Shown: positions 8,403-17,621 of the stretch, piece after piece
Layout of the letters: every line of letters starts with the position of its first letter
Numbering within the stretch: the stretch's first letter is position 1
Assembly: GCA_964483085.1 (NCBI GenBank)
Contig: CAYZZX010000002.1
Location: forward strand, 13,373 to 77,372
DNA from: JALHFZ01 sp964483085
GTDB taxonomy: Bacteria > Synergistota > Synergistia > Synergistales > Aminobacteriaceae
DNA: 64,000 nt
Direction of reading: 5' to 3'
Program-made: the position numbers and the translations under genes
Notes under the pieces: generated by a model
The model's input: the letters and a program-made list of their open reading frames with translations, nothing else
What the model was told of the DNA's origin: nothing
The model's database searches: none

Positions 8403-11054
8403 ATGAAGTGGAGATCCGGCAAGGAAATACGTTCGTTATTCATAGATTTTTGGGTATCAAAGGGAAGCAGGCATTATCCGAGCTTCTCCCTTATCCCCGA
8501 GGATCCCTCCCTGTTGTTCACTATAGCGGGGATGGTGCCCTTCAAGCCTTATTATCTGGGGATCGAAAAGCCTCCCGTGCCGAGGGCGGTGACGTCCCAG
8601 AAGTGCGTCCGCACCAACGACATCGAAAACGTCGGACGGACCGCCCGGCACCATACTTTTTTCGAGATGCTGGGGAACTTCGCCTGGGGCGATTACTTCA
8701 AAAAAGAAGCTATCACCTGGGGGTGGGAATTCCTCACGGAGGTCATCGGCCTTGAACCGGAGCGCCTCTCCGTCACCATATACAAGGACGACGAGGAGGC
8801 CTACGATGCGTGGAGGAACCTAGTGGGCGTTCCCGATGAGCGGATTTTTCGCTTCGATAAAAAAGACAACTTCTGGTTCATGGGAAGCCAGGGTCCCTGC
8901 GGTCCGTGCTCGGAGATCATGTACGACCAGGGACCATCCTTTTCGTGCGGAAAACCCGAATGTGCGGTGGGGTGCGACTGCGACCGGTACCTGGAGATAT
9001 GGAACCTCGTCTTCACCCAGTTCGACCTGCAGAAGGACGGGTCTCTCGTTCCTCTGCCGAAGAAGAACATCGACACGGGAATGGGCCTCGAGCGGCTGAC
9101 CTCCATCGTTCAGCGGGTGCGGACCGATTTCGAGACGGACCTTTTCAAACCACTGATCGACCGGGCCTGTGCCCTGGGCGGAGTGCGCTACGGCGATAAC
9201 CCGAAGACGGACCTCGCCGTGCGAGTCATCGCTGACCACGTCCGCTCCGTCGTTTTCATGATCGCCGACGGCATTCTTCCCTCCAACGAAGGGCGGGGGT
9301 ACGTCCTCCGGCGCCTTCTGCGGAGGGCCGAACGGTTCGGCCGCCTCCTCGGAGTGGACCGTCCCTTCCTTCTCGACTTCCTTCCCGATGTCCTCGAGCT
9401 GATGCAGGACCCCTACCGGGAATTGGCCGACAACCTTCTTACTATTCAATCCATCATCGAGGTGGAGGAGAAGCGCTTCGACCGCACCCTGCTGTCGGGT
9501 ACAGAGCTCCTTGAGGAGGAGATTTCCCGACTCACAGCCTCGGGGCGGGGAGTTCTTCCCGGAGATGTGGCCTTTGCCCTGTACGACACCTACGGTTTTC
9601 CCCTTGAGCTGACCGCCGAGATCGTGGAGGAGCGGGGGCTCGCCGTGGACCGGGAGGGCTTCAACCGGGAGATGACCGCCCAGCGGGAGCGAGCCCGGGG
9701 CTCGAGTAAGCAGAAACGCAGCGAAATGGCCGGAGATGTGTGGTCCGATCTGAGCGAACGCTTCGGCGAAACACCCTTTTCTGGTCAAGCGGAAGGAGAG
9801 GCTGTCTCTGTGGTGACCGCCCTCGTGATGAACGGAGAAGAGGTGCCCAGTCTCGAAGAAGGGGACGAGGGGGAGGTCCTGCTTGACAGCACACCCTTCT
9901 ACGCCGAGAAGGGCGGTCAGGTGGGAGACCGGGGAACCCTCTCCTCCCTTGAGGGGAAGGCCGAAGTTCTCGATACGGTGGTCCGGGGCAGAGGACTGTC
10001 CGCTCACCGGGTGAAAATCCTCTCGGGAACCCTTACTACGGGAGACTCCCTCCGCCCCTGTGTGAATACGGATCGGCAGAGGGCCATTCGGAGAAACCAC
10101 ACGGCCACCCACCTCCTTCACGAGGCCCTCGGAAGAATATTGGGGGGGCACGTCCGCCAATCCGGTTCCCTGGTGGGGGAGGGCTTCCTTCGCTTCGACT
10201 TCACTCATTATGAGCCCCTTTCCGAAGAACAGATCCTCTCCGTGGAGGAGAAGGTCAACGAAAAAATCCTGGAGAATCTCCCCCTCGAAATTGCAGAGGG
10301 AACCATGGAGGAGGCCCGGGCACAGGGTGCCAAGGCCCTTTTCGAGGAGAAGTACGGCGAAGTGGTGCGGATGGTGCGTATTCCCTCCTTCGCCCTTGAG
10401 CTGTGCGGCGGACTCCACGCCCTTTCCACGGGAGAGATCGGCCTCTTCAAGATACTGCGTGAGGAGGGGATCGGCTCGGGCACGAGGCGGATCACCGCCG
10501 TCACGGGGAAGGGGGCATTGAAGCATTTTCAGCGTCTCTCGAGCGGAATGGGACAGTTGAGCGCCCTGCTCTCCGTGGAGGAGGATGCAGTTCTGCCCCG
10601 GGTGGAGCGCCTTCAGGAAGAGGTCAAAACCCTCACGCGGAAGGTCGACGAGGTACGCCTGGCCAATCTCGGCACCTCCCTTGAGACTACTCTGAAAAAA
10701 GACGTGTTGCCCTCCGGCATCGAGGCCGCATGGGGGCGCTTCGACGGTCTTTCCGCCGATAACCTGCGGGAGATGGGGGACCGGGTGAAGAACGCCTCCC
10801 GGGGAAAAGGTATCGTGATTCTTCTCGCCTCGGCGGAGGGGGAGAACATCACCCTCGTAGCCATGGCCGACGAAGAGGCGGTGAAGAGGGGCGTCTCCGC
10901 TGGAAAGATCGTGAAGGAGAGCTCTGTTCGCCTCGGCGGCGGCGGTGGAGGACGGCCCAATCTTGCCCAGGGAGGCGGAAAGGATCCGTCCCTGCTCGAA
11001 GATGTTTTTCAAGCGTTTCTCTCTCTGGCGGAGGGGCAGATAAAACAAGGATGA
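8403..11054 (+). CDS. alaS: Alanine--tRNA ligase
   Basis: 883 residues, full family length. Class II synthetase core at the N-terminus (TIAGMVPFKPYYLG, KCVRTNDIENVG, RHHTFFEMLGNF; residues 37-100), then the tRNA-recognition region, the editing domain with the zinc motif HTATHLL (about residue 565) and CGGLHAL (about 665), and a C-terminal DHHA1-like, glycine-rich segment (GGGGGGRPNLAQGGG). It charges tRNA-Ala and hydrolyses mischarged Ser/Gly. GGGGAGG precedes the ATG. It is first in the alaS-ruvX-mutS-mutL-miaA run, and its last codons overlap ruvX by 4 bases. Confidence 0.97.
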   Translation: MKWRSGKEIRSLFIDFWVSKGSRHYPSFSLIPEDPSLLFTIAGMVPFKPYYLGIEKPPVPRAVTSQKCVRTNDIENVGRTARHHTFFEMLGNFAWGDYFKKEAITWGWEFLTEVIGLEPERLSVTIYKDDEEAYDAWRNLVGVPDERIFRFDKKDNFWFMGSQGPCGPCSEIMYDQGPSFSCGKPECAVGCDCDRYLEIWNLVFTQFDLQKDGSLVPLPKKNIDTGMGLERLTSIVQRVRTDFETDLFKPLIDRACALGGVRYGDNPKTDLAVRVIADHVRSVVFMIADGILPSNEGRGYVLRRLLRRAERFGRLLGVDRPFLLDFLPDVLELMQDPYRELADNLLTIQSIIEVEEKRFDRTLLSGTELLEEEISRLTASGRGVLPGDVAFALYDTYGFPLELTAEIVEERGLAVDREGFNREMTAQRERARGSSKQKRSEMAGDVWSDLSERFGETPFSGQAEGEAVSVVTALVMNGEEVPSLEEGDEGEVLLDSTPFYAEKGGQVGDRGTLSSLEGKAEVLDTVVRGRGLSAHRVKILSGTLTTGDSLRPCVNTDRQRAIRRNHTATHLLHEALGRILGGHVRQSGSLVGEGFLRFDFTHYEPLSEEQILSVEEKVNEKILENLPLEIAEGTMEEARAQGAKALFEEKYGEVVRMVRIPSFALELCGGLHALSTGEIGLFKILREEGIGSGTRRITAVTGKGALKHFQRLSSGMGQLSALLSVEEDAVLPRVERLQEEVKTLTRKVDEVRLANLGTSLETTLKKDVLPSGIEAAWGRFDGLSADNLREMGDRVKNASRGKGIVILLASAEGENITLVAMADEEAVKRGVSAGKIVKESSVRLGGGGGGRPNLAQGGGKDPSLLEDVFQAFLSLAEGQIKQG

Positions 11055-11473
11055 GACGGATTCTCGCCCTCGACATGGGGACGGTCCGGATCGGGGTCGC
11101 CGTCAGCGACCCCCTCGGGATGTTCGCCACGGGAATCGGCGTTCTTTCCGTCGAAGGGGAATGGGAAAAAGAGCTCGACGACCTCATGGTCCGCTACACT
11201 CCGTCAGTGCTCCTTATCGGCGTTCCCGTGCGGACCACCGGTCACAAGGGGCCGGAGGCCCTGCGGATTGAGGAGCAGGCGAAAAGCCTGTCGGAGCGGT
11301 ATCCCGATGTGAAGGTGCTCCTTCACGATGAACGATACTCCACGGTCATCGCCCAACAGGCCCTGATCGAGGCTAACGTCTCCCGGAAGGGCAGAAAGGG
11401 GAAGGTCGACCAGGTGGCCGCCGCCCTGATCCTGCAGAGCTGGCTTGACCGGGCGGGGAGAGAGCCGGAATGA
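11051..11473 (+). CDS. ruvX: Holliday junction resolvase-like protein RuvX (YqgF)
   Basis: 140 residues, normal length. RNase H-like fold with LALDMGTVRIGVAVSDP at residues 5-21 (first acidic residue Asp7), VLLHDERYST at about 93-102 and DQVAAALILQSWLD near the end. In bacteria the family is linked to pre-16S rRNA processing and has been proposed as a junction resolvase. ATGA overlap with alaS upstream and mutS downstream indicates translational coupling; alaS-ruvX adjacency is common. Confidence 0.93.
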   Translation: MRRILALDMGTVRIGVAVSDPLGMFATGIGVLSVEGEWEKELDDLMVRYTPSVLLIGVPVRTTGHKGPEALRIEEQAKSLSERYPDVKVLLHDERYSTVIAQQALIEANVSRKGRKGKVDQVAAALILQSWLDRAGREPE

Positions 11474-14058
11474 AGGGACTTCCGCCGGGAGTGAAGGTCA
11501 CCCCCATGCTCTCCCAGTATCTGGAATGGAAGGAGAAATACCCCGACTGCATCCTTTTCTTCCGTATGGGGGATTTTTACGAGATGTTCTTCGACGACGC
11601 CCGAAAGGCCTCGGAGATACTGGACATCACCCTCACAGCCCGTGACCCTGATAAAAAAATCCCCATGGCTGGAGTGCCCTGGCACTCGATGCAGCCCTAT
11701 CTCGCCCGGCTCGTCAAGGCCGGATACAGCGTCGCCATCTGCGACCAGATAAGCGAACCGGACGGTAAAACCCTTGTGGAGCGGAGGGTCGTACGAATTG
11801 TCACCCCCGGAACCTACGTTCCCGAGGAAGCCGGAACGGGAGGGCACCTTGCGGCACTGATGCCTTTCGGGGAGCTCTACGCCCTTGCCCTCCTCTCCGT
11901 TGAGACCGGGCGGCTTGAGGCGGGGCTCTTCCCCCCCTCCGAAGCCCTCTCCATTCTGGGGTCCTTTGCGCCGGGGGAGCTGCTGCTTCCTTCTGGCTTC
12001 TCTCTGCCCAAGGACTTTCCCCTTGCCCGGGAATTTTTCCTCCTTCCCCGGCCGAAGGAGTTCTTCTCTCCCGCCTCGGGAACCCGTCAGTTGAAGCAGA
12101 CCTGGAACGTGGCTTCTCTCGGATCCTTCGGCGTGCGGGACGATTCACCGGAGGCAGGGTGCGCCGCCGCAGCTCTCCGGTATCTCTCGGAGACCCAGTT
12201 CGGAGCCGTAGATCATGTCCGCCGGGTACACCCACTCCTGTCGAGGGAACATCTCCTTCTCGACGGAGCCACAGCGGCTCATCTCGAACTCGTGGACGAG
12301 GAAGGCCCCTCACTCTTTTCATGCCTCAATCGCTGCCGGAACGCCATGGGAAAAAGAATGCTTCGAGAGTGGATCCTTCGCCCATTGCTGCACGCCGAAC
12401 CCCTGAAAATCCGCCACGATTCCGTGGAGTTTCTGCTCACGGAAGGCGATAGACGGAGAAGCCTGCGCAATCTTCTCGGAGAATGCAGAGATATTCAGCG
12501 GGCCACATCCCGTCTTTCCCTCGGCACGGGAACTCCCCGGGATATGGGAGCCCTGCGGGACACCCTCCGCCTCCTTCCATCCCTTCTTCCTCTCTGCGAT
12601 GGAGCTCTCACCCCCTGGATTCAGGGACTTCCGGATTTTTCACCCCTTGGCGATCTTTTGGAGGCGGCCCTCGAGGAGGATCTGCCCCGGAACCCCGCTG
12701 CGGGAGGGATCATTCGGAGGGGCTTCGACTCCGAGCTTGATGAATGGCGGGCCGTTGAGACCGGAGCCACGGACTGGCTTGAGGCCTATCTCGCAAGAGT
12801 GCGTACGGAGACGGGGATAACCCGCCTCAAGGCCGGGTTCAACAAGATCTACGGATACTATCTCGAGGTGAGCAGAGGCGCCCTTTCCTCCGTTCCGGAG
12901 GAGTTTCAGCGGAAGCAGACCCTCGTGAACGCCGAGCGGTTCGTCACCCCTGAGATGAAGACCTTCGAGGAGAAGATGAACCGGGCAGGGGAGGAGATCT
13001 CCCGGCGGGAGGGGAAGCTCTACGACCGGCTGAGGCAGGAGGCGGCGTCCTCCCTTGAGGGGCTTCAGGCCCTCGGAGAGTCTCTCGCTTCCCTCGATGT
13101 CCTCGCATCCCTCGCGGAGGTGGCCCGGGAGCGCGGCTATGTCCGCCCGGAACTGGACGACTCGGGGGACCTCTTCGTCACGGGGGGAAGGCACCCCGTG
13201 GTGGAGCAGATCCTCACCGATTCTCCTTTTGTGCCGAACTCCTACTCCCTGGAGGAGGACGAAAAGCGGATCGTCCTACTCACAGGGCCGAACATGGCGG
13301 GAAAATCCACCTATCTTCGGACGGCAGCCCTGCTGATTCTTCTCTCTCAGATGGGAAGCTTTATCCCCGCAGAGTCGGCCCGCATGGGGCTCTTCGACCG
13401 GATCTTCACCCGCATCGGCGCCCGGGACGACCTCGCCCGGGGGAGCAGCACCTTCATGGTGGAGATGCTTGAGACGGCCTCCATTCTCTCGAACCTCACG
13501 GACAGGAGCCTCGTCATTCTTGATGAAGTGGGGCGGGGGACGTCCACCTACGACGGAATGAGCATCGCCTGGGCGGTGCTCGAACACCTTGCCGAGGGGT
13601 GCGGCTGTCTGCCCAAGGTCCTTTTCGCCACCCATTTCCATGAACTGACCTGTCTCGAGGAGCGATTCCCCTCCATAATCAACCTCTCCATGGCCGTGAA
13701 GGAGGAGGGGGGAGAGATTTTCTTCCTCCACCAGGTGGTCAGAGGAAGCGCCGACCGCTCCTACGGCATTGAGGTCGCCCGTCTCGCAGGACTCCCCAGG
13801 ACTGTGCTGAAGCGGGCCTTCGACCTTCTCAAGCGCTTCGAGAAGGAAGAGCGGACGGGAAGCATGGCAAAGAAAAAGAAGGCAGCGGATGAGGGGCGGC
13901 AGATGAAGCTCTTCGATTCTGCGCAGCAGGGAATCATTGAGGAGCTTGCCGAGACGGACCCCGACGGGCTCACCCCCTTCCGGGCCCTGGAACTTCTCTA
14001 TTCCCTGAGGGAAAAGAGCAGGGAGGTGCTTCGAAATGAAAATATCTCTTCTTCCTGA
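11470..14058 (+). CDS. mutS: DNA mismatch repair protein MutS
   Basis: 862 residues. N-terminal mismatch-recognition domain with the intercalating Phe-x-Glu motif (F36-Y37-E38 in GDFYEMF), central lever/clamp domains, and a C-terminal ABC ATPase with Walker A GPNMAGKST at about residue 606 and DEVGRGTS at about 684, followed by HFHELT. It is the MutS1 type that works with MutL, encoded immediately downstream with a 23-base overlap. The start overlaps the ruvX stop. Confidence 0.97.
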   Translation: MKGLPPGVKVTPMLSQYLEWKEKYPDCILFFRMGDFYEMFFDDARKASEILDITLTARDPDKKIPMAGVPWHSMQPYLARLVKAGYSVAICDQISEPDGKTLVERRVVRIVTPGTYVPEEAGTGGHLAALMPFGELYALALLSVETGRLEAGLFPPSEALSILGSFAPGELLLPSGFSLPKDFPLAREFFLLPRPKEFFSPASGTRQLKQTWNVASLGSFGVRDDSPEAGCAAAALRYLSETQFGAVDHVRRVHPLLSREHLLLDGATAAHLELVDEEGPSLFSCLNRCRNAMGKRMLREWILRPLLHAEPLKIRHDSVEFLLTEGDRRRSLRNLLGECRDIQRATSRLSLGTGTPRDMGALRDTLRLLPSLLPLCDGALTPWIQGLPDFSPLGDLLEAALEEDLPRNPAAGGIIRRGFDSELDEWRAVETGATDWLEAYLARVRTETGITRLKAGFNKIYGYYLEVSRGALSSVPEEFQRKQTLVNAERFVTPEMKTFEEKMNRAGEEISRREGKLYDRLRQEAASSLEGLQALGESLASLDVLASLAEVARERGYVRPELDDSGDLFVTGGRHPVVEQILTDSPFVPNSYSLEEDEKRIVLLTGPNMAGKSTYLRTAALLILLSQMGSFIPAESARMGLFDRIFTRIGARDDLARGSSTFMVEMLETASILSNLTDRSLVILDEVGRGTSTYDGMSIAWAVLEHLAEGCGCLPKVLFATHFHELTCLEERFPSIINLSMAVKEEGGEIFFLHQVVRGSADRSYGIEVARLAGLPRTVLKRAFDLLKRFEKEERTGSMAKKKKAADEGRQMKLFDSAQQGIIEELAETDPDGLTPFRALELLYSLREKSREVLRNENISSS

Positions 14059-15772
14059 GGAGGTCTTCTCCCGGATCGCCGCCGGAGAGGTGGTGGAGCG
14101 GCCGATCTCCGTGGTGAAGGAGGCCGTTGAAAACTCCCTTGACGGAGGGGCGACGGAGATAAAAGTCTCCCTCTTCGAGGGAGGAAAGATGCGCATCGTG
14201 GTGGAGGATAATGGAAGAGGAATTGCCTACGAAGAGCTTCCCCTCGCCGCAGCCCCTCACGCAACGAGCAAGCTCCGCACCATCGAGGAGCTTGAGGCCG
14301 TCAGTTCCCTTGGATTTCGGGGAGAGGCCCTTGCAAGCATCTCCGCCGTGAGCCGCTTCGAGCTGCGCTCCCGGGCTGAGGGAGAGGAATCAGGGGGACT
14401 GCTGAAAATCGAAGGGGGGAAACAGCTGCTCCACACCCCCATCCCCTGCCGTCCGGGTACGAGGCTCTCCGTGGAGGACCTCTTTTACAATCTCCCCGCC
14501 CGGCGAAAGTTTCTCAAGTCGGCGGCGGCCGAAAGCCGGAGGGTCTTCTCCTTCCTCCGGGACATGGCCGTTGCCTACCCCGGAGTCGCCTTTTCGGAGG
14601 AGTCAGACGGAAAAGAGGGGTTCTCCTCTTCGGGAAACGGAAGCAGGGAGGATGTCCTCCGGCTCCTCTGGGGGGGAGAGGGGGAGATCCGCCGATGCGA
14701 CACTGCAGCCGCCCATCTGAGCCTCGAAAGCTGGTTTCTGCCCTGTCCTGGCCGATCGCGGAGCACCGTCGTCACCTTCGTGAACGGACGCTCCGTGAAC
14801 GACCCCCTTCTTCGGGGTGCCACGGGGTCTCTGTGCAGAACACTCGTGGGAAACTGGGTCTTCTTCTTCAGTCTCCCCGCTGATCTTCTTGACGTGAACA
14901 TCCACCCCGCCAAGTGGGAGATCCGCTTCCGCTACCCCGGCGAGGTCTACGATACGGTGCAACAGGCCGTGCTGAACCTCTCCGGCTCCGCCCCCTCTCT
15001 TGCCCCTGAAAGCTTTTCTCTGGAAAAAGGGCGGGCGGGCATCCCGGGTCAAGGGGGGCCATTCAAAGGAGGGAGAGCCTTTCCTTCAGTAAGCCGCGGA
15101 GAGGATGCTCCGGCAGAGTCCCTCTTCGGCCGGGTGAGCGCCCCTCCTTCCACTCTCGAAGAAGGGGTATATACGGAGGATTCGCCCTTTCAGGAAAGTT
15201 CCGAAGGGGAGATTCGCTTTCTCGGACAGATCGCTTCGGGATATCTGCTCTTCGAGACGGAGGCGGGAGTGGCCCTCATGGACCCCCATGCGGCCCATGA
15301 GCGCATCGGTTATGAGCGGGCGCAGAAGCTCTCGAGGGACTCCCTCACTCTCTCCCGCTGCGCCCTTCCTCTTCCCGTGCCGCCCTCCCTCTCCCTGGCA
15401 GTCTCCGGCCACCGGCAGGCCCTTGAGGATATCGGTTTTTCCTTTTCCTCCGGCGAAGGAGGCATTTTCCTCGAAGGATATCCCTCCCTCCCCGGAGGTC
15501 TCGGTGAAGACCCTCTCCGCCTGCTGCGCTCGGTCCTGACCGTGTGGACGGAGGACCGGACGGCCCCCCTCGAAGAGGTCCTCTGGAAGAGGCTCGCCAC
15601 GGCCGCCTGCGGCCTGTCGGTCAAACTGACCACGAGGCTCTCTCCCTCGGAAGCCCTGGCGCTTTGGCGGAATCTTCAACTCTGCGAAGCCCCCTGGACG
15701 TGCCCTCACGGACGCCCCACGGTGCTCGCCCTTGACAGCGGAAAGCTGCAATCCTTTTTCGGAAGGGAGTAA
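14036..15772 (+). CDS. mutL: DNA mismatch repair protein MutL, endonuclease-type C-terminus
   Basis: 578 residues. GHKL ATPase domain with GEVVERP, DNGRGI, GFRGEALAS and HATSKL in residues 15-110. A Ser/Gly-rich linker (about 325-395) leads to the dimerisation domain. Near residue 415 is DPHAAHERIGYE, which matches the DQHAxxExxxxE endonuclease motif except Gln to Pro, and CPHGRP stands at about 557. Those motifs mark nicking MutL proteins found in bacteria without MutH. GGGAGG lies before the ATG, within the mutS tail. Confidence 0.95.
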   Translation: MKISLLPEEVFSRIAAGEVVERPISVVKEAVENSLDGGATEIKVSLFEGGKMRIVVEDNGRGIAYEELPLAAAPHATSKLRTIEELEAVSSLGFRGEALASISAVSRFELRSRAEGEESGGLLKIEGGKQLLHTPIPCRPGTRLSVEDLFYNLPARRKFLKSAAAESRRVFSFLRDMAVAYPGVAFSEESDGKEGFSSSGNGSREDVLRLLWGGEGEIRRCDTAAAHLSLESWFLPCPGRSRSTVVTFVNGRSVNDPLLRGATGSLCRTLVGNWVFFFSLPADLLDVNIHPAKWEIRFRYPGEVYDTVQQAVLNLSGSAPSLAPESFSLEKGRAGIPGQGGPFKGGRAFPSVSRGEDAPAESLFGRVSAPPSTLEEGVYTEDSPFQESSEGEIRFLGQIASGYLLFETEAGVALMDPHAAHERIGYERAQKLSRDSLTLSRCALPLPVPPSLSLAVSGHRQALEDIGFSFSSGEGGIFLEGYPSLPGGLGEDPLRLLRSVLTVWTEDRTAPLEEVLWKRLATAACGLSVKLTTRLSPSEALALWRNLQLCEAPWTCPHGRPTVLALDSGKLQSFFGRE

Positions 15773-15777
15773 AAATA

Positions 15778-16734
15778 ATGGATAAAAAAAAGCCCCTTCC
15801 TGTGATCGCCATCGTCGGCCCCACAGCAGTCGGAAAGACTGCCGTCAGCATAGAACTGGCAAAACGGGTGGGCGGTGAGGTCATCTCCGTGGATTCACGG
15901 CAGGTCTACCGGTATCTCGATGTGGGAGCGGACAAAATTTCACCCTCCATCAGAAGAGAAGTGCTTCACCATATGATCGATGTGGTCGATCCGGACCAGG
16001 TCTTCTCGGCGGCGGATTTCGCCCTCGGGTGCCGGGACGCCGTGGAGCGGATTCAGGCCCGGGGGAGGATACCCCTCTTCGCGGGGGGGACCCCCTTTTA
16101 TTATGAGGCCTTCTTCGGATCGGGGCTGTCGAAAAATCTTCCCCGGGACGGTGCGGTCCGCAGGGAGCTCGAGGACTTTGCCCGACAGGAGGGAAAAAAG
16201 GCCCTTCATGACCAGCTGCGCCAGGACGATCCCGAGACGGCCGACCGTCTTCATGAAAACGATGTCCGCAGAGTCGTCCGGGCCCTTGAGATCTTCCGCC
16301 TTACGGGCAGAAGTGCATCCTCATGGTATGCAGAGGATGAAAGACTGATTCCGGCTGACCTCTACGACGTCCTCTATATCGGCCTGACCCGCCCGCGCCC
16401 TCTACTTATTGAGGCCATTGAAAGACGGGTATGGGAGCAGTTCGCCTCGGGGTTTCCCGAAGAGGTGGAATGGCTGCTGGCCCAGGGGTTCGACGAAAGA
16501 TTTCCCTCCATGCAGGGGTTCGGCTATCGGGAGCTTGTCCAGTACTTCCGGGGGGAGATAACCCTTGAAGAAGCCGCTGAGGGGGATATCCGGGCGACGA
16601 AGGCCTTTTCCCGGCGGCAGATGACGTGGTTCAGCAAATTTTCTCCAATTCTATGGTATGATACTACGGCTTGCATTATTCCGGACTTAGTTGCTGAGAT
16701 CGAAAAGGAGGTCCGGGCGCATCTTGAGAAATAA
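15778..16734 (+). CDS. miaA: tRNA dimethylallyltransferase
   Basis: 318 residues. P-loop GPTAVGKT (14-21), SVDSRQVYRYLDVGADK for the dimethylallyl donor site, and the central FAGGTPFYYEAFF and RRVVRALEIFRLTG segments typical of MiaA. It isopentenylates A37 of tRNAs reading UNN codons, using dimethylallyl diphosphate; the neighbouring ispH makes that precursor. Starts 5 bases after the mutL stop with a GGGAG site inside mutL. Confidence 0.95.
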   Translation: MDKKKPLPVIAIVGPTAVGKTAVSIELAKRVGGEVISVDSRQVYRYLDVGADKISPSIRREVLHHMIDVVDPDQVFSAADFALGCRDAVERIQARGRIPLFAGGTPFYYEAFFGSGLSKNLPRDGAVRRELEDFARQEGKKALHDQLRQDDPETADRLHENDVRRVVRALEIFRLTGRSASSWYAEDERLIPADLYDVLYIGLTRPRPLLIEAIERRVWEQFASGFPEEVEWLLAQGFDERFPSMQGFGYRELVQYFRGEITLEEAAEGDIRATKAFSRRQMTWFSKFSPILWYDTTACIIPDLVAEIEKEVRAHLEK

Positions 16735-17599
16735 ATGTACACGAGAGATAGTAGTAGCTTCTCCCACGGGATTCTGTTTCGGCGTGAAACGAGCCATCGA
16801 AAGTCTCGAGAAGAGCATCGATGAATGCTCCGCCCGACAGGAAGGGCACAGGAAGGTTTATTCCATCGGAATGCCCATTCACAACCCTCAGGAGGTGGAA
16901 CGCCTCACTCGCAAGGGGCTCGTGGTCGTGGAAAAAATTGAGGATGTCCCTCCGGGAGCCTCGGTTTTCATCCGGGCTCACGGTGTGTCTCCTGCGGTGA
17001 AGGATGCCCTCGTAAGACGATGTGGCAGTGGAGTGACCGATGCTACCTGCCCCTTTGTCAAAAATGCTCAGGAGAAGGCAGCTCTTCTCTCCCGGGAGGG
17101 GTATCCGGTTCTTGTGCTCGGAGATCCCGGCCATCCCGAAGTGCAGGCCATCGTCGGATGTTCAGGAGGAGAGGTCTTCGTCGCATCCTCCCTTGCAGAA
17201 GTTGAAAAACTTTGCAAAAAGGATCGATTGGGAGTAATATCGCAGACGACACAGAAAAGCGAAATCCTCGGAGCAGCCGCAAAGATCCTCGCTCCCCGGG
17301 TGCGGGAGCTGCGAATTTTCAATACAATTTGCGGTGCTACAACCCAGAGGCAGGAAGCGGTCAGAAAAATCACTGGCCACGTGGACGGCCTCCTCGTCGT
17401 GGGCGGAAAGAACAGCGCTAACACGGCAAAGCTTGTGGAGATCGCCCAGTCGAGAAATTGCGACGTTCTGTGGATCGAGCAGGCACAAGATGTTCACTGC
17501 GAATGGTTTCGCGGAAAGAAAAAAATCGGCATCGCGGCCGGCGCTAGCACGCCGGACTGGATCATAAATGAACTGACAAACGCTATAGAGACATCGTAG
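16724..17599 (+). CDS. ispH: 4-hydroxy-3-methylbut-2-enyl diphosphate reductase
   Basis: About 291 residues from the TTG at 16724, chosen because AGGAGG at 16706-16711 precedes it; the frame remains open upstream to a TTG at 16691 without a ribosome site. [4Fe-4S] ligand cysteines are in GFCFGV (C18), DATCPFV (about 109) and NTICGAT (about 203); the substrate motif RAHGVSP is present. It makes IPP and DMAPP in the last step of the methylerythritol pathway, whose IspD and IspF steps are fused at 53010. Overlaps the miaA end by 11 bases. Confidence 0.94.
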   Translation: MRNKCTREIVVASPTGFCFGVKRAIESLEKSIDECSARQEGHRKVYSIGMPIHNPQEVERLTRKGLVVVEKIEDVPPGASVFIRAHGVSPAVKDALVRRCGSGVTDATCPFVKNAQEKAALLSREGYPVLVLGDPGHPEVQAIVGCSGGEVFVASSLAEVEKLCKKDRLGVISQTTQKSEILGAAAKILAPRVRELRIFNTICGATTQRQEAVRKITGHVDGLLVVGGKNSANTAKLVEIAQSRNCDVLWIEQAQDVHCEWFRGKKKIGIAAGASTPDWIINELTNAIETS

Positions 17600-17621
17600 G
17601 AGTCAAGGGGGATGGAAGATT

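Noticed and set aside
8820..11048. Very long open frame on the minus strand across alaS (about 740 codons)
   Set aside because: It lies wholly antisense to a textbook alaS, has no recognisable domain or ribosome site, and is the kind of mirror frame produced by GC-rich codon usage.
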